DNA of 64,000 nucleotides from DAOUTY01 sp964453665 (GTDB lineage: Bacteria; Chloroflexota; Dehalococcoidia; SZUA-161). Positions 1 through 6,851 of this stretch are shown piece after piece (position 1 is the stretch's first letter; every line of letters starts with the position of its first letter). The stretch spans positions 70,054-134,053 of the forward strand of contig CAYVQT010000001.1 of the NCBI GenBank assembly GCA_964453665.1. Direction: 5' to 3'. The notes beneath the pieces were generated by a model, which was not told the DNA's origin, made no database searches, and was given only the letters and a program-made list of their open reading frames with translations. The translations under genes were made by a program, and so were the position numbers.

Positions 1-836
1 TTCTCCCTCCCTATGACCACTCGAACCCCTTCTCCTGTCAGTACCTGTGGCAGTAGTGACTTGAGCAGTCTCTTCTCCTCGAAAAATTCGACAATCGCAG
101 CTAATTTGCTGCTATAAGCAAACTCGGGCTGGTTCAGCATGTGTCGTAAACCATCGACCCAGGGGTCTTCATAAGCCTCCTCTTCCTCAGCCTGCATTAT
201 CTGCGCTACAGCTCTGGCCACCTGCTCCTCCAGACGAGATAGTTCCAGGTTCCTGCCGGCTATCTCAGAGCCGGTCAGCCCGGTACAAGCAGAGTTGAGT
301 CTCCGGGCCACAACACTGAGCTCTTCCTGAGTAGCGGCCTCCTCCAGGGCCAGCACCTGCTGCTTTAACCTGGCTTCCCTGAGCACCAATACAAGCAGTG
401 CCAGAAACTCATGAAGAGAGATAAGTTCCATATGCTTGAGTCGGTATTCATAGGGCTTGGGCAGAGTGACTATAGCTACATTATGAACCGCGCGTGATAA
501 TATGGCAGCAGCAAGACGAATCCACTCCTCAATCTCACCCTCTACCTGGTGAAACTGGTGTCTTATCAGGCGCTGTTCGACCAGAGAAAGTTGAACATCA
601 CCCATCATTGATTCGATATAGTGGCGATACCCTTTATCCGTAGGGATACGACCCGCTGAAGTATGAGGTTGAGTGAGATAACCTTCTTCCTCCAGTTCCA
701 TCATCTCATTGCGGATCGTAGCCGGACTGACCCCAAGACCCTTGCGAGCAACAGCCTCCGAACTGACAGGCAATCCCGCTGAGATATAGTCACTGACAAC
801 AATCTTGAGAATACGCTCTCTTCTCTGAGTGAGCAT
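1..836 (-). CDS. hrcA: heat-inducible transcription repressor HrcA (3' end outside window)
   Basis: HrcA is the dimeric repressor of class I heat-shock operons and binds CIRCE operators. The gene reads leftward and is cut by the window edge, so 278 codons are visible against roughly 340-350 in the family. I translated it from the complement. It has an N-terminal winged helix (SSEAVARKG near residues 25-33, VSPATIRNEM near 36-45), the family hallmark TSAGRIPTDKGYR at 59-71, and the start of the GAF-like dimerisation region. ATG at 836 follows a GGGAGG ribosome site. A CIRCE element and a promoter lie immediately upstream, which implies autoregulation. In relatives hrcA often leads grpE-dnaK-dnaJ, which would lie left of this window. 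Confidence 0.95.
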   Translation of the reverse strand, partial: MLTQRRERILKIVVSDYISAGLPVSSEAVARKGLGVSPATIRNEMMELEEEGYLTQPHTSAGRIPTDKGYRHYIESMMGDVQLSLVEQRLIRHQFHQVEGEIEEWIRLAAAILSRAVHNVAIVTLPKPYEYRLKHMELISLHEFLALLVLVLREARLKQQVLALEEAATQEELSVVARRLNSACTGLTGSEIAGRNLELSRLEEQVARAVAQIMQAEEEEAYEDPWVDGLRHMLNQPEFAYSSKLAAIVEFFEEKRLLKSLLPQVLTGEGVRVVIGRE

Positions 837-855
837 ATGTCCTCCCACTCTCAAA

Positions 856-882
856 TTAGCACTCTCAAGCCAAGAGTGCTAA
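856..882. promoter_or_regulatory. CIRCE operator (HrcA binding site)
   Basis: A perfect inverted repeat TTAGCACTC - 9 nt - GAGTGCTAA, the canonical CIRCE layout. It sits between the hrcA promoter (-10 at 893-898) and the hrcA start codon, where bound HrcA would block transcription. Confidence 0.97.
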
Positions 883-892
883 CACATAACTA

Positions 893-922
893 ACTCTATC
901 ACCACATACTCAGTTTTGTCAA
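893..922 (-). promoter_or_regulatory. hrcA promoter
   Basis: On the minus strand there is TTGACA (922-917), an 18-bp spacer and TAGAGT (898-893). The predicted start of transcription falls just upstream of or within CIRCE, the usual arrangement for an HrcA-controlled promoter. Confidence 0.75.
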
Positions 923-1117
923 GACGCTTTCTTAATTCCCATTACGGTTATTTATCATCTCAATCCTCTATTCGATTACAATCGCAGAAATTCCAACGAC
1001 TTTGGCACAGGCCAGTAAAGCTTGTATCCGCTCCCCTGCAATTATACCCATATGATATTAAGAATCGATAGAGTATTCAGAAGTAGAACTCGGCAGAGGC
1101 TTACAACCAGATTACAA

Positions 1118-1146
1118 TTGACCTTAAGTAGCAAGTTTGCTATACT
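1118..1146 (+). promoter_or_regulatory. sigma-70 promoter of the KAS III gene
   Basis: TTGACC (1118-1123), a 17-bp spacer and TATACT (1141-1146) lie 34 bp before the start codon at 1180. With the hrcA promoter this forms a divergent intergenic region. Confidence 0.8.
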
Positions 1147-1179
1147 GCTCTTCGATTAGCTCTCAGGAAAGGGACCCCC

Positions 1180-2166
1180 TTGGCTCGATATGCGAGGGTT
1201 ACCGGTTGGGGCAAGTACCTGCCCAATAAAGTGCTTACAAACCAGGAGTTGGAGCAAATGGTCAATACGGAAGACTCCTGGATTAGCAGCCGCACTGGGA
1301 TCAGGGAAAGAAGGATCGCAGGTGCTGATGAAACGGCATCGACGATGGGAGTGCTTGCCAGCAGGGATGCCCTCACAGTCTCCGCCCTTCAACCAGACTC
1401 CCTCGACCTAGTAATCGGAGCGACGTGCACCCCTGACCACATTTTCCCCGCCTTTGCCGCTTTAGTACAGGACTCACTGGGTGCAAAGAAAGCCGCCGCC
1501 TTCGACATCAACGCCGCTTGCAGTGGCTTTATCTATGCCGTTGCAACAGCCTGCCAGTTCATTGACGCAGGGAGCTACCGCAACGCACTGGTTGTTGGCA
1601 GCGAGGTTTACTCAAGGATTGTGGATTGGAAGGATCGCAGCACCTGCATCCTCTTCGGTGATGGTGCCGGAGCAGTGGTGATACAAGCCAGCGATTCACC
1701 GTCAGGCCCCCTCAGTTTCATCCTGGGCAATGACGGCTCCGGTGCAGGTACCATCTACACCCCGGGACCCTGCGGAGTGAATGACGGGCGCTACTTTATT
1801 AATATGAAAGGCCCTGAGACTTACAGGTTCGCCGTGAACATCATGTGCCAGGCAACCCAAGAGGTCGTGGCCGCTGCCGGCCTAAGGCTCAGCGATATCG
1901 ATCTCATCATTCCGCACCAGGCCAATACGCGCATCATCAAATCCGCAGCCAGACTGCTCGACATCCCTCTCGACAGGTTCTTCATCAACGTAGACCGCTA
2001 CGGTAATACCTCGGCGGCCTCGATCCCTATCGCTCTCTGTGAGGCCGTAGAGGAAGGCCGGGTCAAGAATGGCGATCGTCTGGTACTGGTCGCGTTTGGC
2101 GGTGGCCTTAGCTGGGCAGCCATGTTGCTTGAATGGGGGCCTGGCGAGAGAATGACCCAGACCTGA
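1180..2166 (+). CDS. fabH: 3-oxoacyl-ACP synthase III (KAS III) family
   Basis: KAS III enzymes condense an acyl-CoA starter with malonyl-ACP to begin fatty acid synthesis in the cytoplasm. The 328-residue length fits the family. The thiolase-fold catalytic triad is visible: Cys114 in NAACSGF, His246 in IPHQANTR and Asn276 in GNTSAASIP, with a late GGGLSW glycine loop. The start is TTG at 1180, 6 nt after AGGAAAGGG; no better start lies nearby. The gene has its own promoter and no other fab gene is adjacent, so it may be a stand-alone housekeeping FabH or a relative that uses an unusual acyl starter; sequence alone does not settle this. Confidence 0.9.
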   Translation: MARYARVTGWGKYLPNKVLTNQELEQMVNTEDSWISSRTGIRERRIAGADETASTMGVLASRDALTVSALQPDSLDLVIGATCTPDHIFPAFAALVQDSLGAKKAAAFDINAACSGFIYAVATACQFIDAGSYRNALVVGSEVYSRIVDWKDRSTCILFGDGAGAVVIQASDSPSGPLSFILGNDGSGAGTIYTPGPCGVNDGRYFINMKGPETYRFAVNIMCQATQEVVAAAGLRLSDIDLIIPHQANTRIIKSAARLLDIPLDRFFINVDRYGNTSAASIPIALCEAVEEGRVKNGDRLVLVAFGGGLSWAAMLLEWGPGERMTQT

Positions 2167-2269
2167 GCCTCCAAGCGGTCGCTCTCGCGGAACCTAGCAC
2201 ACTTTCAATCCAGAGCTATGCGAAAGACGAACCATGCAATCGAAGGAAACCTGGTAAAAGGAAAACGAA

Positions 2270-3703
2270 ATGCTTGATCTCGCAATCATCATTATCTACT
2301 TTCTATGCATGATAGCAATAGGCATCTACGTTTACCGAAAGAGGCAGGCCTCGAGCAATGACGGTTTCTTCGTAGCCAACCGCAGTGGCAGCACCCTGCT
2401 CATCGCAGGCTCGCTCTGCGCCACTTTTATAGGGTCGTCAGTCGCGGTCGGCATGGTAGGACGCGGATATAGAATGGGTCTCCCTGGTGCCTGGTGGCTT
2501 CTCGTGGGAGCGATTGGCCTGCTAATATTGGGCTTGTTTTTTGCTCGTAAAGTGAGGAGGTTCGGGCTCTATACCCTGCCAGAGTTGCTGGAGAGGCAAT
2601 ACGGCGGTAAAGCGGGACTCGCAGCCTCTATCCTGATCGTGGTTGCCTGGATAGCCATTGTCGCCGCGCAGATAATCGCTGCGGGTAAAGTTCTCACCGT
2701 TTTTCTGCCCCTTGACCTTTCTCAGTTAATGGCCATCTCTGCTCTCGTATTTGTTATATATACGGTTCTCGGAGGCCAGTATTCAGTAATCCGAACCGAC
2801 GTTGTCCAGTTCGGCATATTGATAGTAGGGATCCTGATAACCCTGGGGTTCGTTGTGGATCGCATGGGAGGGATCAGCGGACTGACCTCTGCCCTGCCTT
2901 CAGATTACTTCTCCTTCCCGACGAATTCAAGTTTCGAATGGTATCCCCTGGTAGTGCTTCTAGTCCTGACGGGCTCGACCTATATAGTAGGCCCCGATAT
3001 ATACTCCCGCCTGTTCTGCGCACGTGATGAGAAAGTGGCCAGGGCATCTGCAATCGGGGCAGGATTGCTAGCAATACCAGTTGCATTCATATTCGTGCTG
3101 ATAGGCATGGGAGCAATGGCCCTTTTCCCTGACATTTCTTCTCAACATCCTACCCTATCTTTCGCACAAGCCTCCGAGCTCGCTTTTCCCACCTTGATTG
3201 AAAACATTCTGCCCATCGGAGTAGCCGGTCTGGTGGCCGCAGCTCTGCTGGCCGCCATTATGTCCTCCGCGGATACCGTCCTGCTCACCACGAGCACCAT
3301 ACTCAGTCAGGACGTCTATAAACGCATATCTCCAGACATGAGCGAGCGGAAGAGCCTCATCATCACCAGAGCTGGCGTGATTGTAATTGGAGCCGCAGCC
3401 TTGTTAATTGCCTGGCAGCGTCCCGGCATAATCAGCTCGCTCTTGCTGGCATACACTATCTTTACGAGCGGAATAGTAATTCCGGTAATTGCAGGGTTTT
3501 ACAAAGATAAGCTGAAGGTAAACTCAGCAGGCGCAATAGCGGCTATAATCGGTGGTGGGGGTACAGCGTTGGCCATAAACAGACTGCAGGCAGCGAATAT
3601 GTTGGAAGTAGAGAAGCTGGAATTAGTAGGATTAGGCGTTTGCATTGTACTTCTGTTCGGCGTAAGCTTTATTACCAGGAAGACGGGGCTACTTTCTCAA
3701 TAA
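2270..3703 (+). CDS. sodium:solute symporter family (SSS) permease
   Basis: This 477-residue polytopic inner-membrane protein belongs to the SSS family, which couples Na+ entry to uptake of small solutes such as carboxylates, amino acids or urea. Hydrophobic segments run through the whole length (the family has about 13). The conserved early stretch FVANRSGS..LLIAGSLCATFIGSS and the GGQYSVIRTDVVQFG segment near residue 170 are typical. The substrate cannot be inferred. It starts about 100 bp after the KAS III gene on the same strand, with a purine-rich AAAAGGAAAA ribosome site, and may be cotranscribed with it. Confidence 0.88.
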   Translation: MLDLAIIIIYFLCMIAIGIYVYRKRQASSNDGFFVANRSGSTLLIAGSLCATFIGSSVAVGMVGRGYRMGLPGAWWLLVGAIGLLILGLFFARKVRRFGLYTLPELLERQYGGKAGLAASILIVVAWIAIVAAQIIAAGKVLTVFLPLDLSQLMAISALVFVIYTVLGGQYSVIRTDVVQFGILIVGILITLGFVVDRMGGISGLTSALPSDYFSFPTNSSFEWYPLVVLLVLTGSTYIVGPDIYSRLFCARDEKVARASAIGAGLLAIPVAFIFVLIGMGAMALFPDISSQHPTLSFAQASELAFPTLIENILPIGVAGLVAAALLAAIMSSADTVLLTTSTILSQDVYKRISPDMSERKSLIITRAGVIVIGAAALLIAWQRPGIISSLLLAYTIFTSGIVIPVIAGFYKDKLKVNSAGAIAAIIGGGGTALAINRLQAANMLEVEKLELVGLGVCIVLLFGVSFITRKTGLLSQ

Positions 3704-3866
3704 AGCTCCGACTGGACGTAACTTTTTACCGTACTTTCATTCTCAGCTGGAAGCCAGAGCAAAGCAAGGAGGCAAAGCCCGGTGCCGCTGCGAGCGAAGC
3801 GAAGGTCTCGCAAGGGCATACACTGTATGGACGCTTACTATTTAAGGTACGGAGGGATAAAGTAAC

Positions 3867-4502
3867 ATGGAGATCGTCTGGCTTGGTCACTCATGCTTCA
3901 GAATAAGGGGGAAGGAAGCAACAATTGTTACCGACCCTTTTGATAAAACACTGGGCTACCCGGTGAAGAAACCGACAGCGAGCATCGTAACTGTGAGCCA
4001 TCAACATCCACAGCATAGTAACCTTGGAGGCATTGCTGGAAGCCCCAGAGTTATCAGCAGGCCGGGCGAGTATGAAATAGCCAATGTTTTTATCAATGGC
4101 ATAGCCACCTTTCACGATGGCGTAAGGGGCGAGCAGCGAGGTAAAAATATCGTATATAACATTCAAATCGAAGAGGTGAGTATCTGTCACCTCGGGGACC
4201 TTGGACATGTACCGACAGCGGAGCAGATTGAGCAGATGAGCGATGTCGATATACTGCTGGTACCTGTCGGAGGGGGAGCGACCATCGGTGCAACAGAGGC
4301 GGTCGAAACCATAAGCCTGCTTCAACCCAAGCTGGTGATACCAATGCACTTCAAGACCGAGGCGGTCCGGATGGAACTGGCGCCCCTTGAGCCTTTCCTC
4401 AAAGAGATGGGGGTGAAGGAGTCAACCTCACAGCCAAAGCTCTCCGTCACCAAGTCAAGCCTGCCCACGGAAACCAACGTCGTAGTGCTCGACTACAAGT
4501 AG
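3867..4502 (+). CDS. MBL-fold metal-dependent hydrolase (UlaG/COG2220-like)
   Basis: A 211-residue single-domain metallo-beta-lactamase fold protein. MEIVWLGHSCFRI at the N-terminus, TDPF at 22-25, LGDLGH near 111-116 and IPMHFKT near 155 match the COG2220 branch that includes UlaG-like lactonases. The metal-binding loop reads H45-Q-H47-P-Q49-H50, so the aspartate of the usual HxHxDH motif is glutamine (codon CAG, not a one-base change from Asp). This may alter or abolish binuclear metal binding. A ribosome site GGAGGG precedes the ATG. The substrate is unknown. Confidence 0.82.
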   Translation: MEIVWLGHSCFRIRGKEATIVTDPFDKTLGYPVKKPTASIVTVSHQHPQHSNLGGIAGSPRVISRPGEYEIANVFINGIATFHDGVRGEQRGKNIVYNIQIEEVSICHLGDLGHVPTAEQIEQMSDVDILLVPVGGGATIGATEAVETISLLQPKLVIPMHFKTEAVRMELAPLEPFLKEMGVKESTSQPKLSVTKSSLPTETNVVVLDYK

Positions 4503-4599
4503 CGGGGCGACCTACAGGCTCCTCACACACGCAAACCCCGCCAAAATCTCCCCGCCTGCGTCCGTGAAACAGCCAATTCGGGCCTCAGAAGGTATAATG

Positions 4600-4830
4600 C
4601 TACCGGGACGGCGAACGAATAGGCCGAGTAGTGGCCCATCGCCCCAATATGTAGAACAGGCCGCCACCGACAATCCAGATCAGCAAAGTGCTTATTGGAG
4701 CCAACGGAATAATAGACTGGTAGGGCAAGAACGCGCCATCTTCAGCAGTATCCAACGGTATCAGGGATACAATCCCTAAGATAATACATGCTATTATGGG
4801 GACCCACCAGATTGGTCTGATATTAAACAT
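4600..4830 (-). CDS. small two-helix membrane protein downstream of cetZ-like gene
   Basis: A 76-residue protein of no family I recognise. It has two hydrophobic helices, about residues 7-25 (WWVPIIACIILGIVSL) and 45-64 (LLIWIVGGGLFYILGRW), joined by a short polar loop with DTAEDG, and a basic tail. AGGTGA lies 4 nt before the ATG at 4830, which supports a real gene. It starts 50 bp after the stop of the CetZ-like gene on the same strand with no terminator between them, so the two are probably cotranscribed. A role as membrane anchor or partner of the GTPase is a guess from position only. Confidence 0.7.
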   Translation of the reverse strand: MFNIRPIWWVPIIACIILGIVSLIPLDTAEDGAFLPYQSIIPLAPISTLLIWIVGGGLFYILGRWATTRPIRSPSR

Positions 4831-4880
4831 GCTGTCACCTGCACTTCAACCCGCGGGAGACCAAGGGCGCCTTACGGGAC

Positions 4881-5981
4881 TCACTCTGCTTCAATTGCCG
4901 ACGCCTTCATACTCGCAGGCGCCTTTACATTGTTTATGCTCACACCCAACCTGGGGATATCCGTGTACCCAGCAAGCATCACCACACCGGCAACCGAATC
5001 CCAACCCCGGATAGGGCAGTCTCCCCCTCTAACCTCAGGGGTCGATATACAGCTCTCCAGCCAACTCTTAGCATGAGAGAATCCTTCCATGTTCAGCTCA
5101 TCCGGCGGCCCGGCTATAATCATTAGCGCCTTCTTTGCTTTCTTTATGTCGCACTCGCCGGTTAACCTCAGGGTAGCGGCGTTCCTGATAGCCGTATAAC
5201 ACCTCATGGCCGGACTAAGCTGGTCAATGGAGTTCTTCTTCCTGAAGAAAAAGAACCTGTCGCGTGCCTGTTTGGCCTTCAGTTCTGAATACCCGATATA
5301 GGTAAACCCTTCCCAGGAGTTGATGATGTCGGAGGCGTCGATCACCTTTATGCCAACCCTGTCATTGGCCGTCTCACCGGCACCCAGCATCAGGGGCAGC
5401 GGCTTCACAAGTTCGTGATTCATTATGCCATAGCTTGTCTCAAGAGGAAGCCCTTCCTTCTTCCAAACGTCGTTGTCAAACAGGAGAATGCCGTTAACCA
5501 TTCCGTCTATCTCTTGCAGGCATTCGATAGCGTTCATTGCCATCAGCTTACCCTCATCCTCACTCGGCAGAACGCCTACAAAATAGATCGGCTCTTCATA
5601 GACCTGTCTGAGCTTGGAAATGATGACCGGCGCCCCTCCTGAGCCCGTACCACCGCCGAGACCAGCTATAACAAAGAAGGCATCCACGTGGTGGATGACT
5701 TTCTCCGTGACCGCGTGCATGACCGAATGGAGCCCGTGCTTGCTCACTTTCGCTCCCACCTTGCGATTCAACCCCACTCCGTGCCCTTTCACGACGGTCT
5801 GGCCAATTAGAATCCTGTCCTTCTTCTGTATCGTTTTCAGCCCCAGGAGGTCGGCTTGCGCCGAGTTGACAGCCAGCGCAAAAGGAACAATGCCCTGGTG
5901 TCTTCCCCATAAACTATGGTAGGTTAAATGGTCCGCAACTCTACCCCCGGCCTGACCGATACCTATAACTCCGACCCTCAT
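4881..5981 (-). CDS. CetZ-like tubulin/FtsZ superfamily GTPase
   Basis: A 366-residue tubulin-superfamily GTPase that resembles archaeal CetZ (a cell-shape cytoskeletal protein) far more than bacterial FtsZ. Visible signatures are GIGQAGGRVAD at 7-17, the nucleotide tubulin motif GGGTGSG at 109-115 inside VIAGLGGGTGSGGAP, KGHGVG at 65-70, GVLPSEDEG near 136-144, LLFDNDVW near 166-173 and a T7-like loop VIDASDI at 213-219 with the acidic residue needed for GTP hydrolysis. The C-terminal half keeps the CetZ-type AGPPDELN and EVRGGDCPI segments. No FtsA/ZipA-type C-terminal peptide is evident. GGAGGTGAAG precedes the ATG; promoter at 6031-6059. Function in this bacterium is unknown. Confidence 0.9.
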   Translation of the reverse strand: MRVGVIGIGQAGGRVADHLTYHSLWGRHQGIVPFALAVNSAQADLLGLKTIQKKDRILIGQTVVKGHGVGLNRKVGAKVSKHGLHSVMHAVTEKVIHHVDAFFVIAGLGGGTGSGGAPVIISKLRQVYEEPIYFVGVLPSEDEGKLMAMNAIECLQEIDGMVNGILLFDNDVWKKEGLPLETSYGIMNHELVKPLPLMLGAGETANDRVGIKVIDASDIINSWEGFTYIGYSELKAKQARDRFFFFRKKNSIDQLSPAMRCYTAIRNAATLRLTGECDIKKAKKALMIIAGPPDELNMEGFSHAKSWLESCISTPEVRGGDCPIRGWDSVAGVVMLAGYTDIPRLGVSINNVKAPASMKASAIEAE

Positions 5982-6030
5982 TCTTCACCTCCAGGTTACC
6001 TGTATTATTCTCTCCTTTTCATTCCCCAGA

Positions 6031-6059
6031 ATTTAACAGAAAATCCAAATCGCCGTCAA
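6031..6059 (-). promoter_or_regulatory. promoter of the CetZ-like operon
   Basis: On the minus strand there is TTGACG (6059-6054), a 17-bp spacer and TTAAAT (6036-6031), about 50 bp upstream of the start codon at 5981. Confidence 0.7.
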
Positions 6060-6076
6060 CTGCTCAAGAAAGAAGC

Positions 6077-6108
6077 AAAGGCCACCCATCAAAAGACGGG
6101 CGGCCTTT
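6077..6108 (-). terminator. rho-independent terminator after surface-protein operon
   Basis: AAAGGCC-A-CCC pairs with GGG-C-GGCCTTT around a 10-nt loop (one mismatch). It lies about 30 bp after the stop of the leftward gene at 6138 and before the CetZ promoter, so it separates the two transcription units. Confidence 0.7.
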
Positions 6109-6137
6109 CGTGTGGTATAACTTCTTAATCAAACACC

Positions 6138-6776
6138 TTATATCCTGCGCCGCATGCTCATCGCAGCCACGCCGACTGCAATTACAGCAATGACCAGCGC
6201 CACAACGGGTAATGCTATTCCACCGGGAGCCCCTGCTCCCTCCTCCCCTTGCGGGCCCTGGGGTCCAGTAGCGCCAGCGGAGCCGGTAGCCCCAGCGGGG
6301 ATACCTATGGTGAGCACACCGGTGACCGGATCCCAGTCAACGGTCGGGGCAGAGCCTGCTGCAAGAGAGGTTACTATAACATCGGTTATCGATCCTGTCT
6401 GAGTTTGTCCTCCCTCGCCAGAGGTGAGGTCCAAATTAACATTGGCCCCCACCGACCAAGTGCCCGTCTGAGCCGCTGTGCGGTCACCTATCATGAAGCT
6501 AATAGTCGCCCCATCGGTATACTCCGTACCTTCTGGCGGCACTATCTTTAGGCCATATGTCGAAGTGGCATATCCCTCTGCCGGTGTCGTCGTAGTATGC
6601 TGATCCCCTCCGATCATGGCCGTTATAACAGTACCGTCAGCTACCGCTGCGCCATCCACTGTGACAGTGCCGTAGAACCGACACGGTGGCTCCGGAGGCG
6701 TATCTGCTAGAACTAAGGCCGGGAAGAGGAGAAGCGCTACCACTGCCAGCAAAACCACTACTCTCAGTTTGGTCAT
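6138..6776 (-). CDS. secreted, membrane-anchored protein with short collagen-like stretch
   Basis: A 212-residue exported protein. A signal peptide covers residues 1-24 (cleavage probably after LVLA). Next comes a beta-rich domain near 30-120 (FYGTVTVDGAAVADGT.. and a GLKIVPPEG turn typical of carboxypeptidase-regulatory/Ig-like folds). Six or seven Gly-X-Y triplets follow at 162-182 (GATGSAGATGPQGPQ), then a hydrophobic segment 187-206 and the basic end MRRRI, a C-terminal membrane anchor. It is transcribed with the larger surface protein upstream, 75 bp away across a strong hairpin. It probably forms part of the cell envelope surface; the ligand is unknown. Confidence 0.8.
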   Translation of the reverse strand: MTKLRVVVLLAVVALLLFPALVLADTPPEPPCRFYGTVTVDGAAVADGTVITAMIGGDQHTTTTPAEGYATSTYGLKIVPPEGTEYTDGATISFMIGDRTAAQTGTWSVGANVNLDLTSGEGGQTQTGSITDVIVTSLAAGSAPTVDWDPVTGVLTIGIPAGATGSAGATGPQGPQGEEGAGAPGGIALPVVALVIAVIAVGVAAMSMRRRI

Positions 6777-6801
6777 ATCTCTTTCCTCCTAATTTGAGTG
6801 G

Positions 6802-6834
6802 TCCCTGAGGGGTCAGTAGATGACCCCTCAGGGA
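6802..6834. other. 14-bp perfect hairpin between the two surface-protein genes
   Basis: TCCCTGAGGGGTCA (6802-6815), a 5-nt loop and the exact complement (6821-6834). There is no T-run on the leftward strand after it, so it is more likely an mRNA processing or stability element, or a partial attenuator between the two genes, than a full terminator. Confidence 0.7.
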
Positions 6835-6851
6835 TATACATCGCTATCCTC

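Noticed and set aside
3640..3906. 88-codon plus-strand frame between the symporter and MBL genes
   Set aside because: It overlaps both neighbours out of frame, lacks a ribosome site and shows no family resemblance.
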